Assembly: GCA_964473465.1 (NCBI GenBank)
Contig: CAYYPE010000024.1
Location: 1-20,333 of the forward strand
DNA length: 20,333 bases
Source: CALHRB01 sp964473465
GTDB taxonomy: Bacteria > Bacteroidota > Ignavibacteria > Kapaibacteriales > UBA2268
Reading direction: 5' to 3'
Shown one piece after another: positions 1-7,742 of the stretch (position 1 is the first letter of the stretch; each line of letters opens with the position of its first letter). The notes beneath the pieces are model-generated. The model was not told the origin of the DNA and searched no databases. It saw only the letters and a list, made by a program, of their open reading frames with translations. Made by a program: the position numbers and the translations under genes.

Positions 1-479
1 TATGTGATTTGGAATATCTGATTGTACTTGGGTATTATCATTCAAATTTGACTTGTATGGCTGATATAATTCTTCGTGCCTCGACATTTGCAGAAATTGA
101 AGGAACTTATGTTAATATAAACCGAAGAGTTCAACATATCACTCCAGCAGTGGTAACTTCAGAAAATTTAAGATTTATGGGGATGAAGATGAGCCGACTC
201 GACAAATTTGGAGCATTTAACGATAGATGGACTCAACATCAAAAGAGAAATTCTGTTCAAAGTTGGAAAATTATTCAAAAAATAGCGAATAATTTGAACG
301 CAGGTTGGTCTTACAGAAATTCCCTTGAAGTATTTATCGAAATTTCATATAATATTCCTTCATTCAAGGGAATGACATATGAACTTCTTGATGAATATCA
401 GGGCTTGGTGTTAGGTAAAGCAGATAAACCTGACCAGAAAGTCAGAAACTACGAATCACACTATATGAAACCAAACTAA
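1..479 (+). CDS. nuoG: NADH-quinone oxidoreductase subunit G, 3' end (partial)
   Basis: This is the C-terminal part of the large peripheral-arm subunit of complex I; the gene begins outside the window. The reading frame is open from base 3 to the stop at 477-479. Near the start of the visible part is the stretch ADIILRASTFAEIEGTYVN, followed by a RRVQ segment. This matches the molybdopterin-oxidoreductase-like domain of NuoG, where ADVVLP-x-x-TFAEKEGTFVN is typical. The N-terminal iron-sulfur domains are not visible. It lies 25 bases before nuoH in the same direction, which fits a nuoGHI order. The alternative, another molybdopterin-family oxidoreductase, is unlikely given these neighbours. 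Confidence 0.85.
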   Translation, partial: CDLEYLIVLGYYHSNLTCMADIILRASTFAEIEGTYVNINRRVQHITPAVVTSENLRFMGMKMSRLDKFGAFNDRWTQHQKRNSVQSWKIIQKIANNLNAGWSYRNSLEVFIEISYNIPSFKGMTYELLDEYQGLVLGKADKPDQKVRNYESHYMKPN

Positions 480-504
480 TAATTAGAAATAAATCGGTAA
501 AATT

Positions 505-1551
505 ATGGATATAATCTGGGTTTTATTGGAAGCATTAATCAAAGCGGTGGTAATATTAACACTCATATTGCTCTTTGCAGCGGCACTGGGTGTTTGGGCA
601 GAAAGAAAAATATCAGCCTGGATCCAGAATAGAATTGGACCAAACAGAGTTGGACCTTTTGGTTTACTTCAACCATTTGCAGATGTTTTCAAATTATTTA
701 TGAAGGAAGATCTGGTGCCAAAAGCTGCTGATAAGAGATTTCACAGAATAGCACCAATTATTACATTAGGTATCGCAATTAGTGTATATGCAGTAATACC
801 ATTTGCAGGTGATGTTCAAATCGGTGATAAGGTCTATAATATGGGTATAGCTCCTGATTTGAATATAGGTATTCTTTTCGTTTTGGCACTCACTTCCGTT
901 GGTGTCTATGGAATAACACTTGCAGGCTGGTCATCAAATAATAAATATTCTTTACTTGGTGGACTTCGTTCATCGGCACAGATGATTTCTTATGAATTAT
1001 CTATGGGTCTGGCTTTGGTAGGAGTATTAATGATAGCAGGTTCCCTGTCGCTGAATGATATTGTCGGAAGGCAGGATGTGATATGGAGGTGGAATGTAAT
1101 TTTTCAACCGCTTGGTTTTATTTTATTTTTAGTGTCATCATTTGCAGAAACTAACAGAACGCCATTTGATTTGCCTGAGGCAGAGCCTGAGCTTGTTGGT
1201 GGATATAATACTGAATATTCGGGAATGAAATTCGGGATGTTTTTCCTTGCTGAATATGCAAATATGTCAACTGCTTCAGCGATAATGGTTCTTTTGTATT
1301 TCGGTGGATGGCAATTACCAGTTCCTGCTGAATGGTTAGGTCTGGAACAAGGATCAATAGCTCTGGCAATAGCACAGTTTTTTAATTATATGTTGAAAAT
1401 AGCATTATTTGTGTTTTTCTTTATATGGGTTAGGTGGACTGTTCCAAGGTTCAGATATGACCAGTTAATGAATTTAGGCTGGAAGGTTTTGCTACCATTA
1501 GCCCTTTTGAATGTGCTATTAACAGCCATTGGAATCTGGTTATTGAAATAG
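505..1551 (+). CDS. nuoH: NADH-quinone oxidoreductase subunit H
   Basis: This is the membrane subunit of complex I that forms part of the quinone-binding chamber and links the peripheral arm to the proton-pumping arm. The protein has 348 residues, the usual length, with about eight hydrophobic segments. Conserved parts are plain: AERKISAWIQNRIGPNRVGP near residues 31-50, followed by LLQPFADVFKLFMKED, and the quinone-site loop with ETNRTPFDLPEAE-PELVGGYNTEYSG near residues 215-241. The start ATG has no clear Shine-Dalgarno site, only A/T-rich sequence. It sits between nuoG and nuoI, in the common H-I order. Confidence 0.97.
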   Translation: MDIIWVLLEALIKAVVILTLILLFAAALGVWAERKISAWIQNRIGPNRVGPFGLLQPFADVFKLFMKEDLVPKAADKRFHRIAPIITLGIAISVYAVIPFAGDVQIGDKVYNMGIAPDLNIGILFVLALTSVGVYGITLAGWSSNNKYSLLGGLRSSAQMISYELSMGLALVGVLMIAGSLSLNDIVGRQDVIWRWNVIFQPLGFILFLVSSFAETNRTPFDLPEAEPELVGGYNTEYSGMKFGMFFLAEYANMSTASAIMVLLYFGGWQLPVPAEWLGLEQGSIALAIAQFFNYMLKIALFVFFFIWVRWTVPRFRYDQLMNLGWKVLLPLALLNVLLTAIGIWLLK

Positions 1552-1590
1552 CATGATTATATTTTGTTATAATTTAAGGAAATAATATAT

Positions 1591-2088
1591 ATGAATATAA
1601 GAAAGAATACTGAGGCTGAAAGGTTAAATTTCTGGGAAAAGTTATATTTGCCTGAGATAGCCAAAGGTATGGGAATAACACTTCGGCAAATGTTCAAACA
1701 AAAATTTACCCGTCAATATCCAGAGGAAGTATGGATTCCAAATGGATCATACAGAGGCAGACCCATTCTGGTTAATGAAGATGACGGGGAGCGTTGTGTA
1801 GCTTGTGGGCTTTGTTCGAGAGTTTGTCCAGCTCTTGCTATTGAAGTGCAGGCGGCAGAGACCGACCGAGACAAAGAGCGATATCCAGAAAAATTCGAAA
1901 TAAATATGCTTAGATGTATCTATTGTGGATTTTGTGAGGAAGTGTGCCCTGAAGAAGCAATTGTAATGAGTAAAGATTATGATTTGGTCTTTACAAGTCA
2001 GGAGGAAGCTATTCTCGGAAAAGACAAATTATTGGTTCATATCTCTAAATTGCAAGATCGCCTTGAATTTTTACGACAATATAAATAG
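1591..2088 (+). CDS. nuoI: NADH-quinone oxidoreductase subunit I (2x[4Fe-4S])
   Basis: This is the ferredoxin-like subunit of complex I that carries clusters N6a and N6b and passes electrons toward N2 and quinone. The protein has 165 residues. Two CxxCxxCxxxCP motifs are present: C69, C72, C75 and C79 in CVACGLCSRVCP, and C109, C112, C115 and C119 in CIYCGFCEEVCP. An AAGGAA ribosome-binding site lies a few bases before the ATG. The gene follows nuoH by 39 bases. The next gene is a peptidase, not nuoJ, so the membrane subunits J to N must be encoded elsewhere, or are missing. Confidence 0.97.
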   Translation: MNIRKNTEAERLNFWEKLYLPEIAKGMGITLRQMFKQKFTRQYPEEVWIPNGSYRGRPILVNEDDGERCVACGLCSRVCPALAIEVQAAETDRDKERYPEKFEINMLRCIYCGFCEEVCPEEAIVMSKDYDLVFTSQEEAILGKDKLLVHISKLQDRLEFLRQYK

Positions 2089-2116
2089 TGATTTATAAAT
2101 TTAAATAGGTGTTCTA

Positions 2117-3847
2117 ATGAAATCGAAAAATTATTTTTTCAATTTGTTTTATTTATTTATTATTAGTTCTCTTTTGTTTGTAACATCATGCCAAAAAGAG
2201 ACTAAAGAAACAAAATCTGAGGAGGAAATCAAAATGGAGCAGGAATTTTTGGGATTTGTCAAAGATTATGAAGCTAAGATGAAACCTGCATATAAAAATA
2301 TGGCTCTTTCTTATTTTGAGGCATCAATAAACAGCAACGAAGAAAATTGGAAAAAATATGCTGAAAATGAAAAATTAATGAACTCAATCCTTGCTGATAA
2401 AGTAGCTTTCAATAAATTGAAGAAAATCAAAGAATCGAACCTCATTAAGGATGAAATTCTTAAAAGGCATTTAACGGTTCTTTATAATACCTTCCTATCG
2501 AAACAAATTGATGTTGAAAAACTCAACAAACTAACCGAAATGCAAAGCAATCTTGAAAATAAATATTCAAGTTTTAGAACTGTTATTGGTGGAAAAAAAC
2601 TTTCTGATAATGATGTGGAAGAAATATTGAAAAAATCCACAGATACAAAAGAACTTCAAAATGTTTGGATGTCTCAGAAGAAAATAGGACCTTTGGTTGC
2701 AAAAGATATTATCGAAATTGTTAAACTAAGAAATGAAGTTGCAAAAGAGCTTGGATTCAAAAACTTTCACGAAATGAGTCTGAAATTAAGTGAGCAGGAT
2801 CCCCAGGAAATCGAAAAACTGTTTGATGAACTCGATAACCTCACCCGTGATGCTTTCAAGCAGGAAAAAGAACAGATGGACAAGGTATTGGCTGAGCGAT
2901 TGAAAATAAAACCCGAAGAGCTGATGCCATGGCATTATCAGAATCGTTTCTTTCAGGAAGCACCAAAAATTTATGAAGTTGACCTTGATAAATATTATGA
3001 GAAAGTTGATATTGTTGCTGCAGCTGTAAAATATTACAAAGGTTTAAATTTACCTATTGATGATTTAGTGCAAAAAAGCGACTTATTTGAAAAAGAAAAT
3101 AAAAATCAGCATGCTTATTGTATCAATATTGACAGGGATGCAAAGGATATCAGAGTTCTGAGCAATATAAAACAAACTGCCAGATGGATGGAAACAACTC
3201 TCCATGAATATGGACATGCTATTTATGAAAAATATTTAGGCGATGACCTACCATGGGATTTGAAGCAACCTGCACATATCTTTACAACAGAAGCAATCGC
3301 AATGCTGTTCGGAAGACAAGCCACAAACCCTGAATGGATGGTAAAAATGATTGACTTGCCGGAATCAGATAAGAATGCTATTGCAGATGCCTGTTTTAAA
3401 ACCCTTAAACTTCAACAATTAGTGTTCAGCCGTTGGTCTCAGGTTATGTACAGGTTTGAAAAGAGTATGTACGAAAACCCTGATCAGGATTTGAACAAAC
3501 TTTGGTGGGATCTGGTTGAAAAGTATCAAATGATAAAAAGACCAGCAGGAAGGAATGAACCTGATTGGGCAACAAAAATACATATAGCTACCAGTCCCTG
3601 TTATTATCACAATTATCACATGGGTGAGCTTTTTGCTTCTCAGCTTTATTTTACTCTGGCAGACAAAGCTTTGAAAACCAAAGAGACAAAAAATCTTAGC
3701 TTTGCTAATAGTCCTGAAGTAGGGAAATTTCTGATAGAAAACGTATTCAAACCCGGTGCAAAATACTTTTGGAACGATATGATTGAAAAAGCTACCGGAG
3801 AGAAACTTACTGCCAAGTATTACGCTAAGCAATTTGTTTCAAATTAA
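2117..3847 (+). CDS. Zinc metallopeptidase lipoprotein, M2/M3-like (peptidyl-dipeptidase type)
   Basis: Likely a membrane-anchored zinc peptidase that trims peptides outside the cytoplasm. Residues 1-25 form a lipoprotein signal peptide ending in a lipobox-like FVTSC, with Cys25 as the expected lipidated residue. The active-site motif HEYGH is at residues 363-367, and Glu392 in TTEAIAMLFG is a good third zinc ligand, 25 residues after the second His, the spacing seen in M2 and M3 gluzincins. Most of the rest is charged and helical, as in ACE-like and oligopeptidase folds. The length of 576 residues suits bacterial M2 enzymes. The gene starts 28 bases after nuoI and may share its transcript. 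Family choice between M2 and M3 is uncertain; the catalytic class is not. Confidence 0.85.
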   Translation: MKSKNYFFNLFYLFIISSLLFVTSCQKETKETKSEEEIKMEQEFLGFVKDYEAKMKPAYKNMALSYFEASINSNEENWKKYAENEKLMNSILADKVAFNKLKKIKESNLIKDEILKRHLTVLYNTFLSKQIDVEKLNKLTEMQSNLENKYSSFRTVIGGKKLSDNDVEEILKKSTDTKELQNVWMSQKKIGPLVAKDIIEIVKLRNEVAKELGFKNFHEMSLKLSEQDPQEIEKLFDELDNLTRDAFKQEKEQMDKVLAERLKIKPEELMPWHYQNRFFQEAPKIYEVDLDKYYEKVDIVAAAVKYYKGLNLPIDDLVQKSDLFEKENKNQHAYCINIDRDAKDIRVLSNIKQTARWMETTLHEYGHAIYEKYLGDDLPWDLKQPAHIFTTEAIAMLFGRQATNPEWMVKMIDLPESDKNAIADACFKTLKLQQLVFSRWSQVMYRFEKSMYENPDQDLNKLWWDLVEKYQMIKRPAGRNEPDWATKIHIATSPCYYHNYHMGELFASQLYFTLADKALKTKETKNLSFANSPEVGKFLIENVFKPGAKYFWNDMIEKATGEKLTAKYYAKQFVSN

Positions 3848-3873
3848 TTTTAAATCCGAACAGGGGAAAACCT

Positions 3874-4461
3874 ATGGAAAGAAAGCTCGTATGGTTTGTA
3901 TTAATGACTTTGTTATTAACAACAACTTTCAGTGAGGTTAATTCTCAATCAGATTATGACGATGAAGAAGAATACGAAGAATTAACCCTTACTAACCGTG
4001 AGAAAACAATTATGATGATTTTTGGTGAGCTTAGCTATGGTACTCTTGGATTAGGATTAACAGCGGGTTTCAGGTATTCATTTGTTAGTCTTTCCTTAGG
4101 TTTTTCCGGTTTTGCCCAAAGCATACCCAATTCAATACATCCAAGCATTTACCAGCCATTTCCCAAAAAAGGAAATTATCAGGAAGAGAGTTATCCTTAT
4201 GTATGCGTATATGGAGATGCGGGCTTTTATTATGACATCGGGAAGTTCAGCATTTTTGCTACAATAGGATATTATTCTCAATCTGACACAATACTGGCAA
4301 GGGAATTCGATACAAATTATCTATATAAATATAAAGTAAAAACCGAATCTGGAATTTGCTTCGGAGGAGGAGCAGAATACCTGTTCAATCCAAATTTTCT
4401 CTTTGGAGTTGGTTACCACACCAAAAAAGGAGTCTTCCTGCAGCTGGGGTATTTGTTGTAG
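3874..4461 (+). CDS. Small secreted outer-membrane-type protein, function unknown
   Basis: I do not recognise a named family. The 195-residue product begins with a signal peptide (about residues 1-24), followed by a very acidic patch (DYDDEEEYEE). The remainder alternates short hydrophobic and polar stretches rich in Gly, Tyr and Phe, for example ELSYGTLGLGLTAGFRYSF and the end GVFLQLGYLL. This is the look of a small outer-membrane beta-barrel with a terminal aromatic strand. An AGGGG stretch precedes the ATG by about nine bases. It lies 26 bases after the peptidase gene and probably shares its transcript. The barrel assignment is inferred from composition and strand-like pattern only. Confidence 0.6.
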   Translation: MERKLVWFVLMTLLLTTTFSEVNSQSDYDDEEEYEELTLTNREKTIMMIFGELSYGTLGLGLTAGFRYSFVSLSLGFSGFAQSIPNSIHPSIYQPFPKKGNYQEESYPYVCVYGDAGFYYDIGKFSIFATIGYYSQSDTILAREFDTNYLYKYKVKTESGICFGGGAEYLFNPNFLFGVGYHTKKGVFLQLGYLL

Positions 4462-4495
4462 TATTATTTTGCACGGTTTAGTATGATAGATAACC

Positions 4496-4566
4496 GGTCA
4501 GGGCTAAGCGAAGTAACCCCGTTATTTTGTTTAGCCCTTGTTCGACGATGGTTCGCGTAGCGAACC
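4496..4566. repeat. 71-bp dispersed repeat, copy 1
   Basis: This block matches 20154-20224 at 70 of 71 positions; the one difference is T4558 against G20216. It contains two inverted repeats: GGGCTAA with TTAGCCC, and GGTTCGC with GCGAACC separated by three bases. It starts 35 bases after the stop of the small outer-membrane-type gene, so it may also end transcription there. The rest of 4462-4950 holds no intact gene, only degenerate sorting-tail sequence described separately. Confidence 0.9.
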
Positions 4567-4659
4567 TCAAATGACATCATCAAAATTTCTTCACTTATCT
4601 GCAAACTATCTATAAATAACATTTAAAATTACAAAAAGAGTGTGATTTTTCAAAATGAT

Positions 4660-4827
4660 TTACCTCATCACAATACATTTTTCTTTATAATTTCCAATTT
4701 TAATGATATATAAGCCAACAGGCAAATGGGAAATATCATTCCTTTGTAGGGGTGCATTGCAATGAACCCCTACAGTCATCACACATTCGCCGAGGGTGGT
4801 GTAGATTTTGATTTCAGGTGGAGTCCA
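4660..4827 (-). pseudogene. Orphan T9SS type A sorting-domain remnant
   Basis: Read on the minus strand, this gives one open frame without a body gene. It starts with PPEIKIYTTLGECVMTVGV, continues through LQRNDISHLPVGLY, and ends in GNYKEKCIVMR and TAA. This is the typical last part of a T9SS type A sorting domain (IYN-x-LG near the start, DIS-x-LP-x-GxY, then a lysine/arginine-rich end). A stop codon lies just upstream (TGA at 4828-4830), so no secreted protein is attached. A 30-bp palindrome is built into the middle of the frame. Confidence 0.75.
4745..4774. repeat. 30-bp palindrome inside a T9SS-tail remnant
   Basis: TGTAGGGGT and ACCCCTACA flank a centre that is itself palindromic, so all but one base pair of the 30 bases can pair. 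It encodes ten in-frame residues of the remnant between its VGV and LQR parts. A related palindrome sits at the corresponding point of the remnant at 14098-14220. Confidence 0.85.
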
Positions 4828-4858
4828 TCACAAAAATGGTCTCCATCTATCAAGCATA

Positions 4859-4897
4859 TCATCTCACTACCAAAAATTTTTCTGTATAATTTACAAT
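4859..4897 (-). pseudogene. Second short T9SS tail remnant
   Basis: On the minus strand these bases read IVNYTEKFLVVR and TGA, the characteristic last residues of a T9SS type A tail. An in-frame stop lies just upstream, so only the tip is open. It sits 53 bases behind the stop of the GH106-like gene and ahead of the longer remnant at 4660-4827, giving two tails in tandem. Confidence 0.6.
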
Positions 4898-4950
4898 TTA
4901 CTTAAAACACAAGTAGGGACAGTGCTCATTATTCATATATTGACTTTTCG

Positions 4951-6894
4951 TCATAATTTCCAGGGCGCTTTGAAATCCTTTGGTCGAGCTTTTATGACTG
5001 GTTCTTTTGGAATATATTCAATATCAATAAATTCATATTTATCAGGTGAAATTTTTAATAGTAGTGATTGATATGGTTTGAAAACCAGTTTAATTGGAGT
5101 GCTTTTGTTCCAATAATTAATCCGGATATCCACAGTGTCAGTTTTAACATTATAAGACTGTCCGTAATCCAGAGGAAATTTCAAACCTTTCGACTTTGGG
5201 TTGGAAAAAAATATATATAAATCATTGCCTTCTATCTTTGCCCAATATTCAGGAATTTTTTCTGCATCAATCAAAGGATTAGATTTGATTTTCTCCGAAA
5301 CATTTTCTAAACTTTGAAGCTCATTCAATATGTTATTAAACATTTTGTCTTTCTTTGAACCAGCCTGTTTTGGGCTCTTTTTAAGGATAACATTCAGTCC
5401 ACTTTTAGCAAGATTGTATATAGTTTTTAATGCTTTAATATCCAAGTAGTTTACGTCAATATAAAGCTGGTCAAATTCCATATTAGCAACTTTAAATTTA
5501 CCTTTTTCAACAGTTCCTCTGCTCAAGAAATCGCTATTTATCAATATAGGTGAAAATCCTTTGGTCTCTTCTGGAAAATAGATATAACGCATTTCGTAAT
5601 ATCCCCAAGACCACCTCATTCGGAGTTCATCGGGAAGATAGCCTTTTGTCCAGGCATCTTCTGTTGGAATGTAAACAGCAACTTGTGAATATTTATTACC
5701 CTTCTTCATAAATCTGGATACTTTTTCGAGATATTGATTCAGTTTAGGTAATTCATCTGCAAAATGTGAACTCGGTCCAACATGAGTTGTAGCATAGAAC
5801 TTCACGGAATCGGAGTTTTTAGGATTATGCGGTTTTCCGTGCCAAATTATATGATTAACTCCATTCGCAAAAAGAGCGTCAGCGATCAGTTTAATATCAG
5901 CCGATTGTTCTTCGAGCATATAGTCACGGGGCCAACCATAAAGACAGGTGAAAGATTCTGCAGTAACAGTTTTCCTTCCTGATAATGCACAAGCCGATGC
6001 AGGAATTGAGTTATACTCGGGCTCGTAAAGCAAAGCCTCACCTTCAGGAATATCTACTAAAGAATATCCGGATATAATATCACAGGGGGCTCCTGCAACT
6101 TGACCCCTTGATAAGATTCCATTATGGTTCAATGATGAGTCAAAATCTGAATAAAATTTTAAAACTTTTTCGGAAATGAGCGACATGTAATCATAAAGAT
6201 TTTCTGAGAATTTGGGTGAATAAATTGAGTCCATATATTCAGTTATATCATAACCGAATTTATGAATAAAATCACCTTTGAAACTATCAGACCAAAGCTT
6301 ATCGGTTCTAACTTCCCAGCTATCAATGAAATAAGACTGGGGTAGGGAGACTTTAGGGCGAGGATAGCTATCAATTATTCTCTTAAAATAAGGAAGATAA
6401 TGTCTGGGTGTGATATGATCAACAACATACCCAACTTTCGGATACTGCCATGAAGCTTTAATTTCTTGACGCCAATCTGGTTCTCCAAATCTTTGGCTTG
6501 CCTCTTGAAATCTTACATAAGTATCACCGAAGGGCCAAAGGGTTCCAAAAGTTAAATCACAAGCAAGTCCAATTGAATCAGCGTATTTGATAGTAAAATC
6601 AACAATATCACGCCATTCAGGGCTTAGCCATTCCTGTCTCGGAGTATAACTTGTATCACCTTGGATTAATCTGTTCAAGGGGTAAACCCAAGCAATCTCG
6701 ACCCCACCAAAACCATTATCCTTGAGCCAATCAAGGTTATATCTAACATCATCTTTTTGAATCTGGGAGGCAAACCACCAGTATCGTGTATAAGGCTTTG
6801 AGGTGTTGTCAATAATCTGTATTGATTTTGACAAGTCATTTGCATTTACCTGAGTGAGAATTATTATTAAATAGATACAAATTATTTTAACCAT
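4951..6894 (-). CDS. Secreted GH106-like glycoside hydrolase (possible alpha-L-rhamnosidase)
   Basis: Probably cleaves a plant- or algae-type polysaccharide outside the cytoplasm. The start is ATG at 6894; an earlier TTG at 6900 is less likely. A hydrophobic signal peptide ends near VNA. Motifs follow the GH106 / GH2-like barrel pattern: YWWFASQI and LDWLKDNGFGGVEI near the N-terminus, IDSWEV with Glu about residue 194, DIPEGE, and TVTAESFT with Glu about residue 313 (numbered from the ATG). The motif glutamates are the best catalytic candidates. At 647 residues it is shorter than most GH106 enzymes, which often exceed 900, so accessory domains are missing or the family is a close relative. 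It has no T9SS tail of its own, although tail remnants lie just downstream. Substrate is inferred only from family likeness. Confidence 0.7.
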   Translation of the reverse strand: MVKIICIYLIIILTQVNANDLSKSIQIIDNTSKPYTRYWWFASQIQKDDVRYNLDWLKDNGFGGVEIAWVYPLNRLIQGDTSYTPRQEWLSPEWRDIVDFTIKYADSIGLACDLTFGTLWPFGDTYVRFQEASQRFGEPDWRQEIKASWQYPKVGYVVDHITPRHYLPYFKRIIDSYPRPKVSLPQSYFIDSWEVRTDKLWSDSFKGDFIHKFGYDITEYMDSIYSPKFSENLYDYMSLISEKVLKFYSDFDSSLNHNGILSRGQVAGAPCDIISGYSLVDIPEGEALLYEPEYNSIPASACALSGRKTVTAESFTCLYGWPRDYMLEEQSADIKLIADALFANGVNHIIWHGKPHNPKNSDSVKFYATTHVGPSSHFADELPKLNQYLEKVSRFMKKGNKYSQVAVYIPTEDAWTKGYLPDELRMRWSWGYYEMRYIYFPEETKGFSPILINSDFLSRGTVEKGKFKVANMEFDQLYIDVNYLDIKALKTIYNLAKSGLNVILKKSPKQAGSKKDKMFNNILNELQSLENVSEKIKSNPLIDAEKIPEYWAKIEGNDLYIFFSNPKSKGLKFPLDYGQSYNVKTDTVDIRINYWNKSTPIKLVFKPYQSLLLKISPDKYEFIDIEYIPKEPVIKARPKDFKAPWKL

Positions 6895-6974
6895 AATCAA
6901 GAAAATTTATTTTCGAATACAAAAAGAGCTTATATAAATTGATATGTTTCAATTTCTTATGATAATTAACTCTC

Positions 6975-7085
6975 TTATCTTAGAACTACAAATTTACTAA
7001 AATAATTTCCAATTTTCATGATATATACGCCAATGGGCAGATGCGAAATATCAATTCTTTGAAGAGAAATAGCTTTTATCCTAAA
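6975..7085 (-). pseudogene. Orphan T9SS type A sorting-tail remnant
   Basis: The minus strand encodes an uninterrupted tail: SLQRIDISHLPIGVYIMK, then IGNYFSKFVVLR and a TAA at 6975-6977. It is the best preserved of the orphan tails and ends like a working T9SS signal. It begins about 20 bases behind the stop of the asparaginase homologue but in another frame, and a TAG lies just upstream in its own frame. It therefore belongs to neither neighbour. Confidence 0.75.
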
Positions 7086-7105
7086 CTACTTCACCCTTTC
7101 TCCGT

Positions 7106-7606
7106 TTAGATATTAATGTGATTTATTTCCTCGAATTCTCCGATTTTTTTATTTTTTCTGCAATTATCCCATGTGAAATATCTGCCATTCATGGCGATAT
7201 AAACCCCTTTGGGGAGAGTCTGAACGAAGGCAATGGCTGCTCCGAGATTGAACAGACCATCCGAACTGCCGAATTTATAAGGAATCATTGCACCGGTGAG
7301 AACTATTGTTTTGTCTTTCACCCTTGAGGCTATAACTTTGGCAGTTTCGACCATAGTGTCTGTTCCGTGTGTAATAATGATTTTATCCGAATCGCTTTTC
7401 TGACAGTTAAAGGCGATCAATTCCCTGTCCTGATCAGTCATATCAATGCTATCGGTCATCATTAGAGTTCTAATTTCGATTGGAACTTTACATCTCCCAA
7501 GTTTGAGCATTTCATTCAGGTGAGTGTCTTTGAAATACAGGGTTCCATCAATCTCATTATATTCTTTATCGAATGTTCCACCTGTAACAAATATTCTTAT
7601 GAACAT
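7106..7606 (-). CDS. Short single-domain L-asparaginase family protein
   Basis: The product resembles the N-terminal catalytic domain of L-asparaginases, which hydrolyse asparagine to aspartate and ammonia. Visible sites are TGGT (Thr11), HGTDT (Thr82, Asp83) and KTIVLTGAMIP (Lys99), corresponding to the nucleophile loop and the Thr-Asp-Lys triad. It then has SDGLFNLGAAI and an end rich in basic residues followed by GEFEE. With 166 residues it lacks the C-terminal domain, but stand-alone proteins of this length and ending (MNGR-x-F, RKN, G-x-FE) form a known group, so I do not call it truncated. The ATG at 7606 is chosen over a TTG at 7633 because it places the beta strand before TGGT in the usual position. 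No clear ribosome-binding site is seen. Enzyme activity is not certain. Confidence 0.85.
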   Translation of the reverse strand: MFIRIFVTGGTFDKEYNEIDGTLYFKDTHLNEMLKLGRCKVPIEIRTLMMTDSIDMTDQDRELIAFNCQKSDSDKIIITHGTDTMVETAKVIASRVKDKTIVLTGAMIPYKFGSSDGLFNLGAAIAFVQTLPKGVYIAMNGRYFTWDNCRKNKKIGEFEEINHINI

Positions 7607-7697
7607 ATTAATTGATAATAAATGAAAAATCAAAGCAAAATTATTGAATTTTACATAGTTTTTAAATTAATTTATACTCATTGTCAGAAAATAATTT

Positions 7698-7705
7698 TAA
7701 TTTTG
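7698..7705 (+). promoter_or_regulatory. Possible -7 promoter element (TAnnTTTG)
   Basis: TAATTTTG matches the Bacteroidota -7 consensus and lies 37 bases before the start of the T9SS-secreted protein gene. The nearest upstream TTG (7681-7683) is only 14 bases away, shorter than the usual spacing of about 19-21, so the -33 element is unsure. Confidence 0.4.
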
Positions 7706-7742
7706 GTAATACTTAAATTAAATAAATTTTTTGGTGAGCGAT

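Noticed and set aside
1151..1375. Minus-strand frame inside nuoH and similar frames inside other strong genes
   Set aside because: They lie opposite well-conserved genes and show no recognisable protein features.
7106..7606. Asparaginase homologue as a truncated pseudogene
   Set aside because: Half-length asparaginase-like proteins with the same ending are a known group, and all N-terminal active-site motifs are kept.
6975..7606. Asparaginase homologue fused to the downstream T9SS tail
   Set aside because: The tail is in a different frame, with stops between, and the asparaginase has no signal peptide.
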